Notes: generated by a model from the sequence alone, not told the origin. DNA of 64,000 nt from Candidatus Peregrinibacteria bacterium (GCA_030649955.1 JAUSFD010000017.1:1-64000); one strand, 5' to 3'. Shown: positions 33,994 to 43,678, numbered from the stretch's first letter. Numbers and translations are program-made.

Positions 33994-34036
33994 TATTGCG
34001 TAGGGTGGGCTGGGGTAGTTCCTTGTAGTCCTGACA

Positions 34037-34146
34037 AGGATTCCGAAGAGTCCGACGAGACCAACGAACGAGACATACACTACTTTCTTGGGTTTGCTTG
34101 ATAGTTCCTCGGACTCTTCGGACTCCTCGGTCTCTTCGGTCTCCTT
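34037..34146. repeat. Word hairpin (GAGTCCGA/GAGACCGA type) before valS
   Basis: Left arm of GAAGAGTCCGACGAGACC words, right arm the inverse (GGACTCTTCGGACTCCTCGG). The same word occurs alone at 60514-60538. Confidence 0.75.
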
Positions 34147-34194
34147 CCACAAATCGCCCTTCAGCATGCCTCAAAGTCCCGATACACTCCCTTC

Positions 34195-36894
34195 GTGCTC
34201 GAAAAAGCTTACGACCCCGCCGGCACGGAGGACCGCATCTACGCGATGTGGGAGAGTTCTGGGGCGTTCAGGGCGGATGCGAAGAGCGAGAAAGAGAGCT
34301 TCACGGTGAGCATGCCACCGCCGAATGCGACGGGGCAGCTCCACCTGGGACATGCGGTGATGCTCGCACTCGAGGACATCTTCATACGGTTCAATAGGAT
34401 GCGGGGGAAGGAAGTGCTGTGGGTACCGGGGACGGATCACGCGGCGATCGCTACGGAGAACGTTGTCATCAAGCAGATTCAGAAGGAGGAGAAGATTCCG
34501 AATCCCCGGGCGAAGCTGGGTCGAGAGGAGCTCATTCGACGCATTGCGGAGTTCGTGGAGAGGAGTCGCGATACAATCCGCTCCCAAGTGCGCAAGATGG
34601 GATCCTCCTGCGATTGGTCGCGGGAGCGCTACACGTTGGAGCCGGCGCTCAATCGTCTCGTGAACGAGGTATTCGTCTCCATGTACCGCGATGGCCTCAT
34701 CTACCGAGGGCATCGCATCGTGAACTGGGATCCTAAGCTCCAGACAACCGTTTCCGACGACGAGATCGTCTACGAGGAGCGGAAGGATCCGTTCTATACA
34801 TTCCAGTACGGGCCGTTCCAGATTGGGACATCGCGTCCAGAGACGAAGTTCGGGGACAAATACGTGGTGATGCACCCGGAGGATGAGCGCTACGCCAAGT
34901 ACAAGCACGGCGACACGTTCACTGCGGAGTGGATTAACGGTCCTATCAAAGCGACGATCATCAAGGACAAGGCTGTCGATCCCACATTCGGTACCGGTGT
35001 CATGACAATCACGCCCTGGCACGACACTGTCGACTTCGAGCTCGCGGAGCGCCAGGATCTCGATAAGGAGCAGATCATCGGGTTCGACGGAAAATTACTC
35101 CCCATTGCCGGTGAATTCGAAGGTATGCGCATCGAGGAAGCCCGCCCGAAGATTGTTTCGAAGTTGGAGAAGAAGGGTCTCCTCGTGAAGATCGATGAGG
35201 GTTACATCCACAATGTCGCCCTGAGTCAGCGCGGCAAAGGGCTCATCGAACCGCAGATTAAGGAGCAGTGGTTCATCGACGTCAATAAACGTGTGGTGCA
35301 GTGGAAGCGCCGCGAGCTCTCGCTCAAGGAGGTGATGCAGGAGGTGGTGAAGACCGGATTGATTAAAATTATTCCCGAGCGCTTCGAGAAGGAGTACTTC
35401 CACTGGATCGATAACCTGCGTGATTGGTGCATCAGCCGCCAGATCTGGTGGGGACACCGCGTTCCTGTCTGGTACAAGAAGTCGGAGAGCGCAGTGGATA
35501 CACACGTCGGCGTTACGCCGCCCGAAGGGAACGGATGGGAGCAGGATCCTGATACGCTCGACACGTGGTTCAGCTCTGCACTCTGGACGTGGTCGACACT
35601 CGTCGATACCAAGCTCACGGAGGACACGAGTTTGTCCTTGCAGGACCTGCTCCTCCAGAGCCCGGACTTCATGAAGTTCCACCCAACGGATGTCCTGGAG
35701 ACTGGGTACGACATCATCTTCTTCTGGGTTGCCCGCATGGTTCTCATGACGACGTACGTCACGGGATCCATCGCAGAACTCGAGTACGGGCAGGTGCCCT
35801 TCGAGACCGTCTACCTCCACGGCCTCATCCGCACGCGCGACGGGCGCAAAATGAGCAAGTCCGATCCGGACACGATGATCGACCCGCTCGATATGATCGG
35901 GAAGTACGGTGCTGATGCGCTGAGGCTCTCCATGATCGTCGGGCAGAGTCCAGGCAATGACTCGCGGCTCTACGAAGAGAAGATTGCTGGGTACCGGAAC
36001 TTCGTGAACAAGCTCTGGAATGCCTCGCGCTTCGTCCTCATGCAGTGTGACCAAGCAAAAGTGGATCCGCATACAATTGCGCCGAGTGATATGAAGCCGA
36101 AGTCGCTTGCAGATCATGCCTTGTTATATGAACTTCTGTCGGTGCGTTCCGATGTCACGGATGCAATTGCTACCTACCGACTCAGTGAAGCAGGGGAGCG
36201 TCTCTATTCGTTTGTCTGGGATTTCTTCTGCGATTGGTATTTGGAGCTTAGTAAAGGTGAGGTGAACATTCCTTTCCTCGTGAATGCTCTACGAGAAATT
36301 CTGCAGCTCATCCATTCCTACTGTCCATTTGTTACAGAAGAACTTTGGTCCCATGTGAAATACAATGAATTTGGAATGCTCATACAACATCCTTGGCCGT
36401 TACCAATAAGTAAGGGACATGGTGAAGAAAGAGAAGCTTTCCAAGTTCTCATCGATGTCGTCACCACCGTACGCCGGATGCGCAGTGACTACGGTGTCGA
36501 GCAGGCGAAGACGATTGCACTCATCCTCCACTCTCAGAAGTACGAGGACGTTCTCGCCTCGCAGAAGGAGCACATCCTCCGTCTCACGAAGGCCGATCAG
36601 TGGACGCTCACTGCTAAGCCCGAGAAGCATCAGAATGCCGCCAGTACGTTCCTCCCCGGTGTCGAAGTACACATTCCGTTGGAGGGATTGCTCGATCTCG
36701 CAAAGGAGAAGGCAAGTGCAGAGGAGGAGCGTGATCGGTTGAAGACCTATAAGAAGGGGATTGAGGGGAAGCTGAAGAACAAAGCCTTCGTCGAGAATGC
36801 GCCTACGGCCGTTGTCGATCAGGAACGCGAGAAACTCGCGAGTACGGAGGAGAAGCTCAAGAAGATCGAGGAGAGGTTGAAGATGCTGAAGTGA
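34195..36894 (+). CDS. valS: Valyl-tRNA synthetase
   Basis: 899 residues from GTG 34195; the preceding ATG is out of frame. HIGH signature PPPNATGQLHLGHAVM, KMSKS signature GRKMSKSDPDTM, editing domain in between (TSRPETKFGDKYVV), DNLRDWCISRQIWWGHRVPVW and the C-terminal coiled coil that contacts tRNA (about 840-899). The TGA stop is followed after one base by an inverted repeat shared with the dinB end. Confidence 0.97.
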   Translation: MLEKAYDPAGTEDRIYAMWESSGAFRADAKSEKESFTVSMPPPNATGQLHLGHAVMLALEDIFIRFNRMRGKEVLWVPGTDHAAIATENVVIKQIQKEEKIPNPRAKLGREELIRRIAEFVERSRDTIRSQVRKMGSSCDWSRERYTLEPALNRLVNEVFVSMYRDGLIYRGHRIVNWDPKLQTTVSDDEIVYEERKDPFYTFQYGPFQIGTSRPETKFGDKYVVMHPEDERYAKYKHGDTFTAEWINGPIKATIIKDKAVDPTFGTGVMTITPWHDTVDFELAERQDLDKEQIIGFDGKLLPIAGEFEGMRIEEARPKIVSKLEKKGLLVKIDEGYIHNVALSQRGKGLIEPQIKEQWFIDVNKRVVQWKRRELSLKEVMQEVVKTGLIKIIPERFEKEYFHWIDNLRDWCISRQIWWGHRVPVWYKKSESAVDTHVGVTPPEGNGWEQDPDTLDTWFSSALWTWSTLVDTKLTEDTSLSLQDLLLQSPDFMKFHPTDVLETGYDIIFFWVARMVLMTTYVTGSIAELEYGQVPFETVYLHGLIRTRDGRKMSKSDPDTMIDPLDMIGKYGADALRLSMIVGQSPGNDSRLYEEKIAGYRNFVNKLWNASRFVLMQCDQAKVDPHTIAPSDMKPKSLADHALLYELLSVRSDVTDAIATYRLSEAGERLYSFVWDFFCDWYLELSKGEVNIPFLVNALREILQLIHSYCPFVTEELWSHVKYNEFGMLIQHPWPLPISKGHGEEREAFQVLIDVVTTVRRMRSDYGVEQAKTIALILHSQKYEDVLASQKEHILRLTKADQWTLTAKPEKHQNAASTFLPGVEVHIPLEGLLDLAKEKASAEEERDRLKTYKKGIEGKLKNKAFVENAPTAVVDQEREKLASTEEKLKKIEERLKMLK

Positions 36895-36895
36895 G

Positions 36896-37050
36896 GCTGC
36901 TGCCCTCATCCCCGACCCTTCTCCCGGACTCGGGAGAAGGGGGCGATTCAACAGAACAACAAACAGTTCCCTCTCCCGCGTCCGGGAGAGGGCGAGGGCT
37001 TGCCCGTCCGTAGTCCGCCTAGGCGGACGGAGGCGGGTGAGGGCAGCAGC
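36896..37050. repeat. Compound inverted repeat between valS and dinB stops
   Basis: GCTGCTGCCCTCA (36896-36908) pairs perfectly with 37038-37050. Inside are CTTCTCCCGGACTCGGGAGAAG, CCCTCTCCCGCGTCCGGGAG and TCCGCCTAGGCGGA palindromes. It exactly fills the space between the two convergent stop codons. Confidence 0.8.
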
Positions 37051-37057
37051 TCAGTTC

Positions 37058-38317
37058 TCACGTATCCCCATATATCCCAAAATCAAAATCTCTTCTCGTC
37101 CCACTCTTCACCTCCAGTGCTGATCCTCGGGCGATGGCATCGCGGCCGAAGCGTTCGTGGAGGGTATCGAGGGATTGCTGCACCTTCTCCTCCTTCTCCA
37201 TCTCTCGCGGCTCGCGGAAGAGCGTGAACTGCATTGCGCTTGTGGGGCAGAGATTCCAGAGGGCGAGTCCCGTCTGGGTGTACGCCCTCCTGCGGTCGTA
37301 CACCTCCTCGAAGCACCGCAGGAGGTGTGGATGGAGCGCTTCCTCTGTCGCAAGTGGCTGAGAGAAGGAGAGAGAACTCCCTTCGTGCTCGTACTCGCCG
37401 TCACGCAGCCAGAGGGACATCCCTCTGCACGCAAGCGCTTGCCTGCGCATTTTCAGTACCGTGTAGGAGAGATGGTGGAGCATGTGCGCCCACAGCGTGC
37501 CGCGGTCTCTCGATGCGCGGAAACTCCGGCAGCGCGAGATGGATTGCGGTGGACGCGTGTCCTCCATGACAGGGGACACTCGTTCACCGAGGAGCTCCCT
37601 CTGCATCTCCTCTCCCACCTTGCCGAAGAGCTTCTTCACGAGCGCCCGATCCGCGGTTGCGAAGTCCCACGCGGTGTCCCACCTGAGCGTACGCGTGTAC
37701 ACCTGGCGTCGATGTCCGATCCCGGGGATCGCCGCCACAGGGCGATCGCGCAGGAAGGTTTCGATATCGTATATCTGTGATGGGGGATCCTTGTACAGAC
37801 GCGCGAATCGCGCGTCTTTACGCGGATCTCCACAGATAATCGATATCCCTGCAGGCTTGTGATACTCCCCGGCCATCTTCGCGAGGAGCTTGCTCGGCGC
37901 GACCCCGATCGAGACAGACAACGCTGTGCGTCCCAGGATTGTCTTCTGCACATCCTGAGCCCAGGCGTAGAGGTCTTTCGGCAAGCCACCCACCACCGTG
38001 GCGAGATCCAGGTACCACTCATCTACCGACATCTGTTCGATGATCGGGCACGCGTTCTGCAGGATCGCTTCAATATCATGCGAGGCGATACCTGTCTCGC
38101 GGAAATCCGCCGGCATGCACTCCGCACTGGGGACGAGCTTCAGAGCTTCCGTAAGCCGCATTCCCGTCCGCACTCCTTTGGCTTTCGCCTCGTAACTCGC
38201 TGCGATGACGCACCCTCCTCCCATACCAAGCGCAAGGAGAGGTTTCCCTTTTAAGTGGGGGAGTTTGCGCTGGAGAACGGACGCGAAGAAAGAGTCAGCA
38301 TCGACATGGGCAAACAT
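37058..38317 (-). CDS. dinB: Y-family DNA polymerase (DinB/UmuC-like)
   Basis: 419 residues. Catalytic acids in FAHVDADSFFASVLQ and MSVDEWYLDLA; helix-hairpin-helix AAIPGIGHRRQVYTRTL; little-finger domain to the end. It is a translesion polymerase. Second gene of an operon with lexA (16 bases apart), hence SOS-controlled. Confidence 0.92.
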   Translation of the reverse strand: MFAHVDADSFFASVLQRKLPHLKGKPLLALGMGGGCVIAASYEAKAKGVRTGMRLTEALKLVPSAECMPADFRETGIASHDIEAILQNACPIIEQMSVDEWYLDLATVVGGLPKDLYAWAQDVQKTILGRTALSVSIGVAPSKLLAKMAGEYHKPAGISIICGDPRKDARFARLYKDPPSQIYDIETFLRDRPVAAIPGIGHRRQVYTRTLRWDTAWDFATADRALVKKLFGKVGEEMQRELLGERVSPVMEDTRPPQSISRCRSFRASRDRGTLWAHMLHHLSYTVLKMRRQALACRGMSLWLRDGEYEHEGSSLSFSQPLATEEALHPHLLRCFEEVYDRRRAYTQTGLALWNLCPTSAMQFTLFREPREMEKEEKVQQSLDTLHERFGRDAIARGSALEVKSGTRRDFDFGIYGDT

Positions 38318-38333
38318 AATGGTGGAAAGAGGT

Positions 38334-38939
38334 TCAGTACTTTCTCACGACGCCTCTAACAACTCCTGCTATTTGCAAATCTTCCATCGCATACAAATCC
38401 GGATATGCGGGATTCTCCGCATGGAGGAAATACTTCCCTCCTTTCTCTCGCTTGAGACGTTTCAATGTGAATTCCCCATCGAGGATTCCCACGACGATGT
38501 TGCTCACCTTCGGCTCCGCGCCGCGCTCTACAATCACGAGGTCCCCCTCGTGGATACCGGCGTTCACCATGCTGTCGCCCTTCACGCGCAGGAGGAAGGT
38601 GGAGGCCTTGTCGCGCACGAGGTAGTCCTCCAGCGTCACTGTCTCCTCCGCTTGCTCCTCCACTGGCGCGGCAAATCCCGCAGGGATCGGCCCGAACAGG
38701 GGGAGCGTGAGCGGAGAGACGCGTTCCTCTTCTAGTCGTTCGAGAATCTTGATGCGCCCCTTCGGGTCCTTCTGGAGGTGCCGCTCGCGCTCGAGGGCGT
38801 TCACCACCTTCGCCACAGCATTCTTGCTGCGCACACCGAAGGCGATCGCGAGGTCCGCGAGCGAGGGTGAGTAGCCGCGCTTGTGCTGGAACTCCCCGAT
38901 GTAGCTGAGGACCGTGCGCTGGTGAGAGGTGAGGGTCAT
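38334..38939 (-). CDS. lexA: LexA repressor
   Basis: 201 residues. Winged helix-turn-helix (TVLSYIGEFQHKRGYSPSLA; AVAKVVNALERE), cleavage site Ala-Gly in GPIPAGFAA, catalytic Ser in VKGDSMVNAGI and Lys in EFTLKRLKRE. It represses SOS genes and self-cleaves with RecA. Its promoter contains its own operator. Confidence 0.96.
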   Translation of the reverse strand: MTLTSHQRTVLSYIGEFQHKRGYSPSLADLAIAFGVRSKNAVAKVVNALERERHLQKDPKGRIKILERLEEERVSPLTLPLFGPIPAGFAAPVEEQAEETVTLEDYLVRDKASTFLLRVKGDSMVNAGIHEGDLVIVERGAEPKVSNIVVGILDGEFTLKRLKREKGGKYFLHAENPAYPDLYAMEDLQIAGVVRGVVRKY

Positions 38940-38949
38940 AAGTGGGGAA

Positions 38950-38994
38950 AGGACGAACGTCCACCATAGTAGGTGGACGATTGTCCACTGTCAA
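38950..38994 (-). promoter_or_regulatory. lexA promoter with two LexA boxes
   Basis: Minus strand TTGACA (38994-38989), 17-base spacer, TACTAT (38971-38966). The spacer is the palindrome GTGGAC-AATC-GTCCAC (38973-38988). A second, shorter palindrome GGAC-GAAC-GTCC (38951-38962) covers the transcript start. Autorepression is therefore written directly into the promoter. Confidence 0.88.
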
Positions 38995-39079
38995 ACCAAT
39001 CGCAGATGACGCCTCCCGAGAATGTGTCTCTGTTGCTGAATGGTCCCTCGGACTTGCAGGAGACCGAGGAATGGGAAAA

Positions 39080-39151
39080 CGTTTACTCGTTTATTCGTTT
39101 ACTCGCTGTGCAGCGATTCAAATAAACGAGTCAACGAATAAACGAATCAAC
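39080..39151. repeat. Word hairpin (GTTTACTC/GTTTATTC type)
   Basis: Left arm 39081-39105 (GTTTACTCGTTTATTCGTTT), right arm 39121-39151 is the inverse. The same word overlaps the stop of the next gene (GAGTAAACG at 39191). Confidence 0.8.
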
Positions 39152-39190
39152 GGAATCCGTGGCCGTCTCGTTCGTCGGTCTCCACTCCGT

Positions 39191-40096
39191 TTACTCTTCA
39201 ATAATATCCAGATCCTTCAATTTACTGAGTTCCATGTACGTGAGCGTCCACACCGTCTGCTTGAAGATGTGCAGGTACGCGAGGAAGTAACTCAGAATGA
39301 CGAGGAGGGTCAGGCCCACGATGGTGGCGATGATGACGCTCAGGCTCGTGGGGAGGAAGAGTGCCAGGAAGAGCCCGAAGCCGATGGCGATGCCTGGGAT
39401 GAGGAAGATCATCGAGGCGTTGAGGAGGATCCTGAGCGAGATCACGACCATGAGGATGAAGAGGAACATCACGTGGCCCAGGTGACTCAGAATGAGCTTG
39501 AAGCTGCGGCCAACGCTGGTGAAGACACCGAGCTTGCGGATCACCACTCCCTCCTCTGCGAAGCTCGAGAAGAGGTGGAAGAGCGTCGAGATGGTCCAGA
39601 CGATGATGAGGATGGCCATCGCACCGTACTTGAGCTCACCGCCGCCGTAGCGGAGGATGAAGGACCAGACGGTGAAGACCGTCGTGAAGCTGCTCAGGAG
39701 GAAGAGCCCGTGGATCTCCAGCATCGGGAAGAAGTTGTAGAGCGCGAGCACGAGTCCGCCCTTCACCTCCTCCTTGCGGTACGACTTCGCCGCGAGGCCG
39801 ATGATGGCTCCCGTTGCGAGGGTCGGCACGAAGAGCTCGAGGATGAGGAGGATGACGAGGAGGACCGTCACGGTGATGAAGAGCCAGAGGGGGAGCGACT
39901 CGAAGAAGAGGACCTCGACGGAGAGCCACCCCACGGTGACGCCCTTGAAGTACCAGTAGAGGAAGTACCCCTGGTAGAGGATGAGCTCGACGTTCCGGAG
40001 GGTCTCGAAGAGCGCAGCAGCAAACCCCCAGCGTCGCAGGAGGACCTCCTTCTTCGTGATGGTCCAGGCTTCGGCGACGATCTCGCGCGGTGTCAT
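39191..40096 (-). CDS. Polytopic membrane protein of unknown function
   Basis: 301 residues from ATG 40096, which overlaps the stop of the LCP gene (ATGA). About six membrane segments, many Leu/Ile/Val (LWLFITVTVLLVILLILELF, VMFLFILMVVISLRILLN); a short cytoplasmic N-terminal helix (TPREIVAEAWTITKKEVLLR). No transporter motif recognised. Coupling to an LCP protein suggests an envelope role. Confidence 0.8.
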   Translation of the reverse strand: MTPREIVAEAWTITKKEVLLRRWGFAAALFETLRNVELILYQGYFLYWYFKGVTVGWLSVEVLFFESLPLWLFITVTVLLVILLILELFVPTLATGAIIGLAAKSYRKEEVKGGLVLALYNFFPMLEIHGLFLLSSFTTVFTVWSFILRYGGGELKYGAMAILIIVWTISTLFHLFSSFAEEGVVIRKLGVFTSVGRSFKLILSHLGHVMFLFILMVVISLRILLNASMIFLIPGIAIGFGLFLALFLPTSLSVIIATIVGLTLLVILSYFLAYLHIFKQTVWTLTYMELSKLKDLDIIEE

Positions 40097-41628
40097 GGCA
40101 ACGAGGGGATGAGGTCCTGGAGGGGAGTGTACTGGAAGTCCTTCCCGAGGATGATCGTAACGGGCGCGCGCTCCTCCGCTGGGAGATCTGCGGGTAGGGG
40201 AGAGGACGGAAGATTCAAGAGGGTAGCGAGGAAGGCCCCCAAAGGTTCCTGCTGCTCCCCTGTGTGACCGATGAGCGACTGATCGAGCTTCTCGGGGAGA
40301 GTGGCGTTGGTGATCTCGGAGACGGTGAATCCGTAGCGTGTGAGCTCTGCACCGAGCAAGCGCCCCAGGCCGCTCTTCGCTCCGGCGTTGAGGAGGTGGA
40401 TGCGCGGCTGGTTCATGTACAGCGAGCGTCGGCGGAAGAGGAGATCCGTGAGAGCGTGGATCTGCTTCCACGTTACGGGGAACTCGGGAATGGAGACAGG
40501 GAGGAGGACGAAGGCGCCCTCGAACTGGTCGCGCGGTGGGGTGTAGAGGAAGCCGCCAGGATTCGTGAGCGTCCCGTAGAGGCCGTTGTGGTCATTGAGT
40601 TGCATCGTGATGATGCGGTCACGCTCGATGTCCATCCCCAGCGATGCCCCCCCAATGAGTTCGCGAGCACTCATGGTCGTCTCCATGTTCTCCTGGAGGA
40701 TGCGCGCGATCTCCGTGATCTTCCCCGGGTCAGAGAGAATTCCGAGCTGCTTCGCCTGGTCCCCCAGCGCAGAGAGGAGCTGCTGCTGACGTGCAGAGCG
40801 CCCAAAGTCCGAGCTCGTGTGACGGCTGCGGACGTACTTGAGAGCGGTCTCTCCATCGAGGTGTTGCGGACCTGCTGCGATCTGGAATGTCTGGTAGCTG
40901 TAGTTCGGCCCCGGGTACTCCGTATCCACGATGTCATAAGGCACGGTGATATCCACGCCTCCCAGTGCGTCCACAGCTTTCACGAACCCGATGAAGTCCA
41001 CCTTCACAACGTGGTGGATCGGCAAGTTCATCTTCTCTCCTACCTCCTTCGCGAGCTCCTTCATCGCCTCCAGACTCGCCTCTTTCTCCTCCAGCCCCTG
41101 CTTACGCAGGTAGGCTTTGTAGTCGCGGTAGAGGCTGTTGATTCGCCCTCTGCCCATCTTCTCCGTAGAGAGCATGTACAGATCGCGTGGCAGAGAGAGG
41201 AGCACGACGCTCTTCGTCTCCGTGGGGTCGATGCTCGCCACCATCAGGGTATCGGTGAGGTCCTGGCCATCGTGGGAGTCGTCGCCCTGTCCCAGGAGGA
41301 GCACGTTGGTGAAGCCGTTCGCATCGTGCGGAAGGTCTGTGCCTGCGACATCGAGGATGCCGCGGAAGCTCACCACTTCCAGGGAGATCAACGCCTTGGC
41401 AATGCCGACGAAGAGGACCACTGCGCAGAGGAGTGCGAGGGCGATGAGCAGGATCCTCTTCAGGATATCCACACGGTGCATGCGTTTCTCCTCCTCCTGA
41501 CGGCGTTCCCGCCAGTGCTGGTACCACCGGAGGAGGGGCCGAGCGAGCTCCGCGACGAGGAGGACTCTCCTCCACGGAAACTTCCGGAGAGGGCGCTCTC
41601 CGCTGATGCGGCGTGTCTGGAAGGACAT
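40093..41628 (-). CDS. LytR-CpsA-Psr (LCP) family protein
   Basis: 511 residues. Basic cytoplasmic N terminus, one membrane span (57-82), then the LCP domain: NVLLLGQGDDSHDGQDLTDT, SLPRDLYMLSTEKMGRGRIN, VDFIGFVKAVDALGGVDI and YVRSRHTSSDFGRSARQQQ. A LytR_C-like domain follows from about residue 405 (PRIHLLNAGAKSGLGRLLG). LCP enzymes attach glycopolymers to the cell wall. Confidence 0.92.
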   Translation of the reverse strand: MSFQTRRISGERPLRKFPWRRVLLVAELARPLLRWYQHWRERRQEEEKRMHRVDILKRILLIALALLCAVVLFVGIAKALISLEVVSFRGILDVAGTDLPHDANGFTNVLLLGQGDDSHDGQDLTDTLMVASIDPTETKSVVLLSLPRDLYMLSTEKMGRGRINSLYRDYKAYLRKQGLEEKEASLEAMKELAKEVGEKMNLPIHHVVKVDFIGFVKAVDALGGVDITVPYDIVDTEYPGPNYSYQTFQIAAGPQHLDGETALKYVRSRHTSSDFGRSARQQQLLSALGDQAKQLGILSDPGKITEIARILQENMETTMSARELIGGASLGMDIERDRIITMQLNDHNGLYGTLTNPGGFLYTPPRDQFEGAFVLLPVSIPEFPVTWKQIHALTDLLFRRRSLYMNQPRIHLLNAGAKSGLGRLLGAELTRYGFTVSEITNATLPEKLDQSLIGHTGEQQEPLGAFLATLLNLPSSPLPADLPAEERAPVTIILGKDFQYTPLQDLIPSLP

Positions 41629-41702
41629 GGTCGGACGGTAGTGTAGAGGAGCACCTGTGGTCCTACTAGGCTAGATATGCCCTTTCCTGAGCCCTTCCCG
41701 CT

Positions 41703-41813
41703 GTTAGGATTAGGATTTGGATTAGGGATTTCACGCAGGGTTGTGCCAAATTGAACCTCTTTCGAAGGCGAAGAAGAACTTCCACTCCTAACCCTAATCC
41801 AAATCCTAATCCT
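41703..41813. repeat. Word hairpin (ATTAGG type)
   Basis: Left arm 41703-41729 and right arm 41786-41813, same words as at 16424. It lies between the DUF1624 gene end and the LCP gene start. Confidence 0.8.
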
Positions 41814-41829
41814 TCGTCTGTTCCCTGCA

Positions 41830-42534
41830 TCAGAAAATGATAGCCAAGATACTGAACAACACCGGCTGGTGCAGCAGGTAGAGGAGGAGCGCATACCGGC
41901 CCGGTGTGCTGATACTCCAGAGCAGGGGAGTTCCTTCCCATGAGGAATGCCGGAGTCCCATCCGGACGTACACCGCGTACCCGATGCCCACGCCCATGAG
42001 AATCACTCCCGCCCACGGGAAGAGAGGAAAGTAATCCACGCTCTGGAACCAGGGGGGTGTGATTCCCAGTGGGATCAGGAGAGCAGTATTGGCTGTGCGT
42101 TTGAGGAGGGGGGAGAGGACAATGATCGCGCTCCCTATAAGGATGTTCCCCTCCCGTAGCGGAGCGAGAATCGGGAGCACGAACGTCACCGTGCCGATGA
42201 GATGGAGGATCCCGAAGCGCACGTACGTCTCCGGATCAACGACAAAGGTCGCAAGGGAAACCACGTACGCCGCGCCGAGGATGATGAGCGCGCGCTTCGC
42301 GTACTTCCGATACGGCGGAGGATGATCCGCGCGCTGGTACGAGAGCACGAAGCTCACACCAACGAGGAGGAGGAAGAGTGTTGCGGTTGCTCGCGCGAAG
42401 AGCCGCCACCCACCGGTGAACACGTCGATCTCCCATCCGTGGAATGTCACGAGATCGAATGCCAGATGGTAGACCACCATCATCGCGATCGCGAGGGTGC
42501 GAAGGAGGTCGATCTCGAGGCGGCGCAGGGGCAT
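41830..42534 (-). CDS. DUF1624/HGSNAT-like membrane acyltransferase
   Basis: 234 residues, seven or eight membrane segments. RRLEIDLLRTLAIAMMVVYH with its conserved Arg/Asp start and H, then SYQRADHPPPYRKYAKRALI and GRYALLLYLLHQPVLF are typical of DUF1624 proteins, which resemble heparan-alpha-glucosaminide N-acetyltransferase. Substrate unknown; probably envelope glycan modification. Confidence 0.85.
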   Translation of the reverse strand: MPLRRLEIDLLRTLAIAMMVVYHLAFDLVTFHGWEIDVFTGGWRLFARATATLFLLLVGVSFVLSYQRADHPPPYRKYAKRALIILGAAYVVSLATFVVDPETYVRFGILHLIGTVTFVLPILAPLREGNILIGSAIIVLSPLLKRTANTALLIPLGITPPWFQSVDYFPLFPWAGVILMGVGIGYAVYVRMGLRHSSWEGTPLLWSISTPGRYALLLYLLHQPVLFSILAIIF

Positions 42535-42621
42535 AGAGGGAGTGTACCCGTCCCCCGCCCCGCTAACGCCGTTCGCATCCCTTCCCCAGGGCGATTAACT
42601 GTTCTCGCGCGTGCATCTTCT

Positions 42622-43497
42622 CTAAGGCCAAGGACAGAACTCGAACCGAGGTGTATTCGGATACCTCGTGAGTTCCGCACTCGGGCTCTTCGGGCAGGGA
42701 GACAAGAGGTCTGCAATGAAATACCCGCTGTAATTTGCCATCACAAGCAGCCAGAGTACGGGGTACTCGTAGGCGAGACCTTGGGGGCCTACAGCGTCAA
42801 TCAATTTTCGGCCCCCCCTGTGATCAACAGGGATTTCGCACTGCCTGCACACAGTGCCAACGCCAATCATGACTATATTGGCCAGGAGGTAGAGCGCCAG
42901 GAATCCTCTCGTGACGTATTTGAACCACGGGTGCTTTATGCTTGCCATGAGACGGTATGCCCCATATCCCACCGTGAAGATGATGAGGACCCACACGAGA
43001 GGTTGTGGGAACCAGAAAATCATCTGCACCCAAGCGGGTAGGAGGAGGAAGAGCAACCCGATGAGCGCGAGAACCTTGAGGACTGTTGACCGCTTGGATG
43101 CCGGGGCGACGCCCTGTGACTTCTCCCCGGTTTCCCGCTTTCCCTTCGGAGTACGAGCCTTCCGCAGGAAATAGGCAATCCACAAGCAACTGTAGAACCA
43201 TAGAGGGGCGAGTAACGCACTGGAGATGGCTGCATCCACGCAGGTTGCTGATGTCTCCCCTAAGAAGAACCATTGCTGCGGCTGGTCACTCAAATAACTG
43301 GTACAGGACAATCCTCCCCAAAACGGCAGAAACAGGAAGGGCAAAAGAGAATCAAACTGTTGCGTTGGTATCCGGGAGGCAAGGTTTGCCAGATGCGCCA
43401 CGTTGAAAAGGATGAGTGTGACGGACAACCCAAACAGGAGCGAAGCGTCACCTATGTCGCGTCTGGAAAAAGGTATGAGGGACGAACGACCGTTCAT
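42622..43497 (-). CDS. Hypothetical polytopic membrane protein
   Basis: 291 residues, about seven membrane segments (LFGLSVTLILFNVAHLANLA, AISSALLAPLWFYSCLWIAY, VLKVLALIGLLFLLLPAWV). A Cys pair (TVCRQCEIP) lies in a loop near residue 220 and another pair near 60-85. No family recognised. The coding sequence lacks the strong G/C third-position bias of its neighbours. Confidence 0.75.
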   Translation of the reverse strand: MNGRSSLIPFSRRDIGDASLLFGLSVTLILFNVAHLANLASRIPTQQFDSLLPFLFLPFWGGLSCTSYLSDQPQQWFFLGETSATCVDAAISSALLAPLWFYSCLWIAYFLRKARTPKGKRETGEKSQGVAPASKRSTVLKVLALIGLLFLLLPAWVQMIFWFPQPLVWVLIIFTVGYGAYRLMASIKHPWFKYVTRGFLALYLLANIVMIGVGTVCRQCEIPVDHRGGRKLIDAVGPQGLAYEYPVLWLLVMANYSGYFIADLLSPCPKSPSAELTRYPNTPRFEFCPWP

Positions 43498-43636
43498 GCT
43501 TGAGTAGATTACCTTGCTTTTCGTCGGCTCGGAAGTCTTGACTGCCGTTCTGCAAAAGCGCCGACTGATGCTGCCAGCTACCGCACGATAGTGGTCGGGT
43601 TGCGTACTATACGTTGGGGATAGTCACCGATACAAA

Positions 43637-43658
43637 AACACCTCCTTGCGGAGGTGTT
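43637..43658 (-). terminator. Terminator of the zinc-ribbon gene
   Basis: AACACCTCC-gcaa-GGAGGTGTT with five T following on the minus strand, 20 bases past the gene end. Confidence 0.85.
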
Positions 43659-43678
43659 CTCGTTGTAGGTGCTTCGTA

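Noticed and set aside
33937-34110. A leader peptide upstream of valS running through the terminator
   Set aside because: The frame crosses the terminator and the word hairpin, and shows no run of Val codons.
35095-36117. Minus-strand 340-codon frame opposite valS
   Set aside because: Antisense shadow; valS motifs are intact through the region.
38942-41646. Two long plus-strand frames (441 and 460 codons) rich in Glu/Asp/His
   Set aside because: They mirror the membrane-protein and LCP genes on the other strand; composition is typical of antisense frames in GC-rich DNA.
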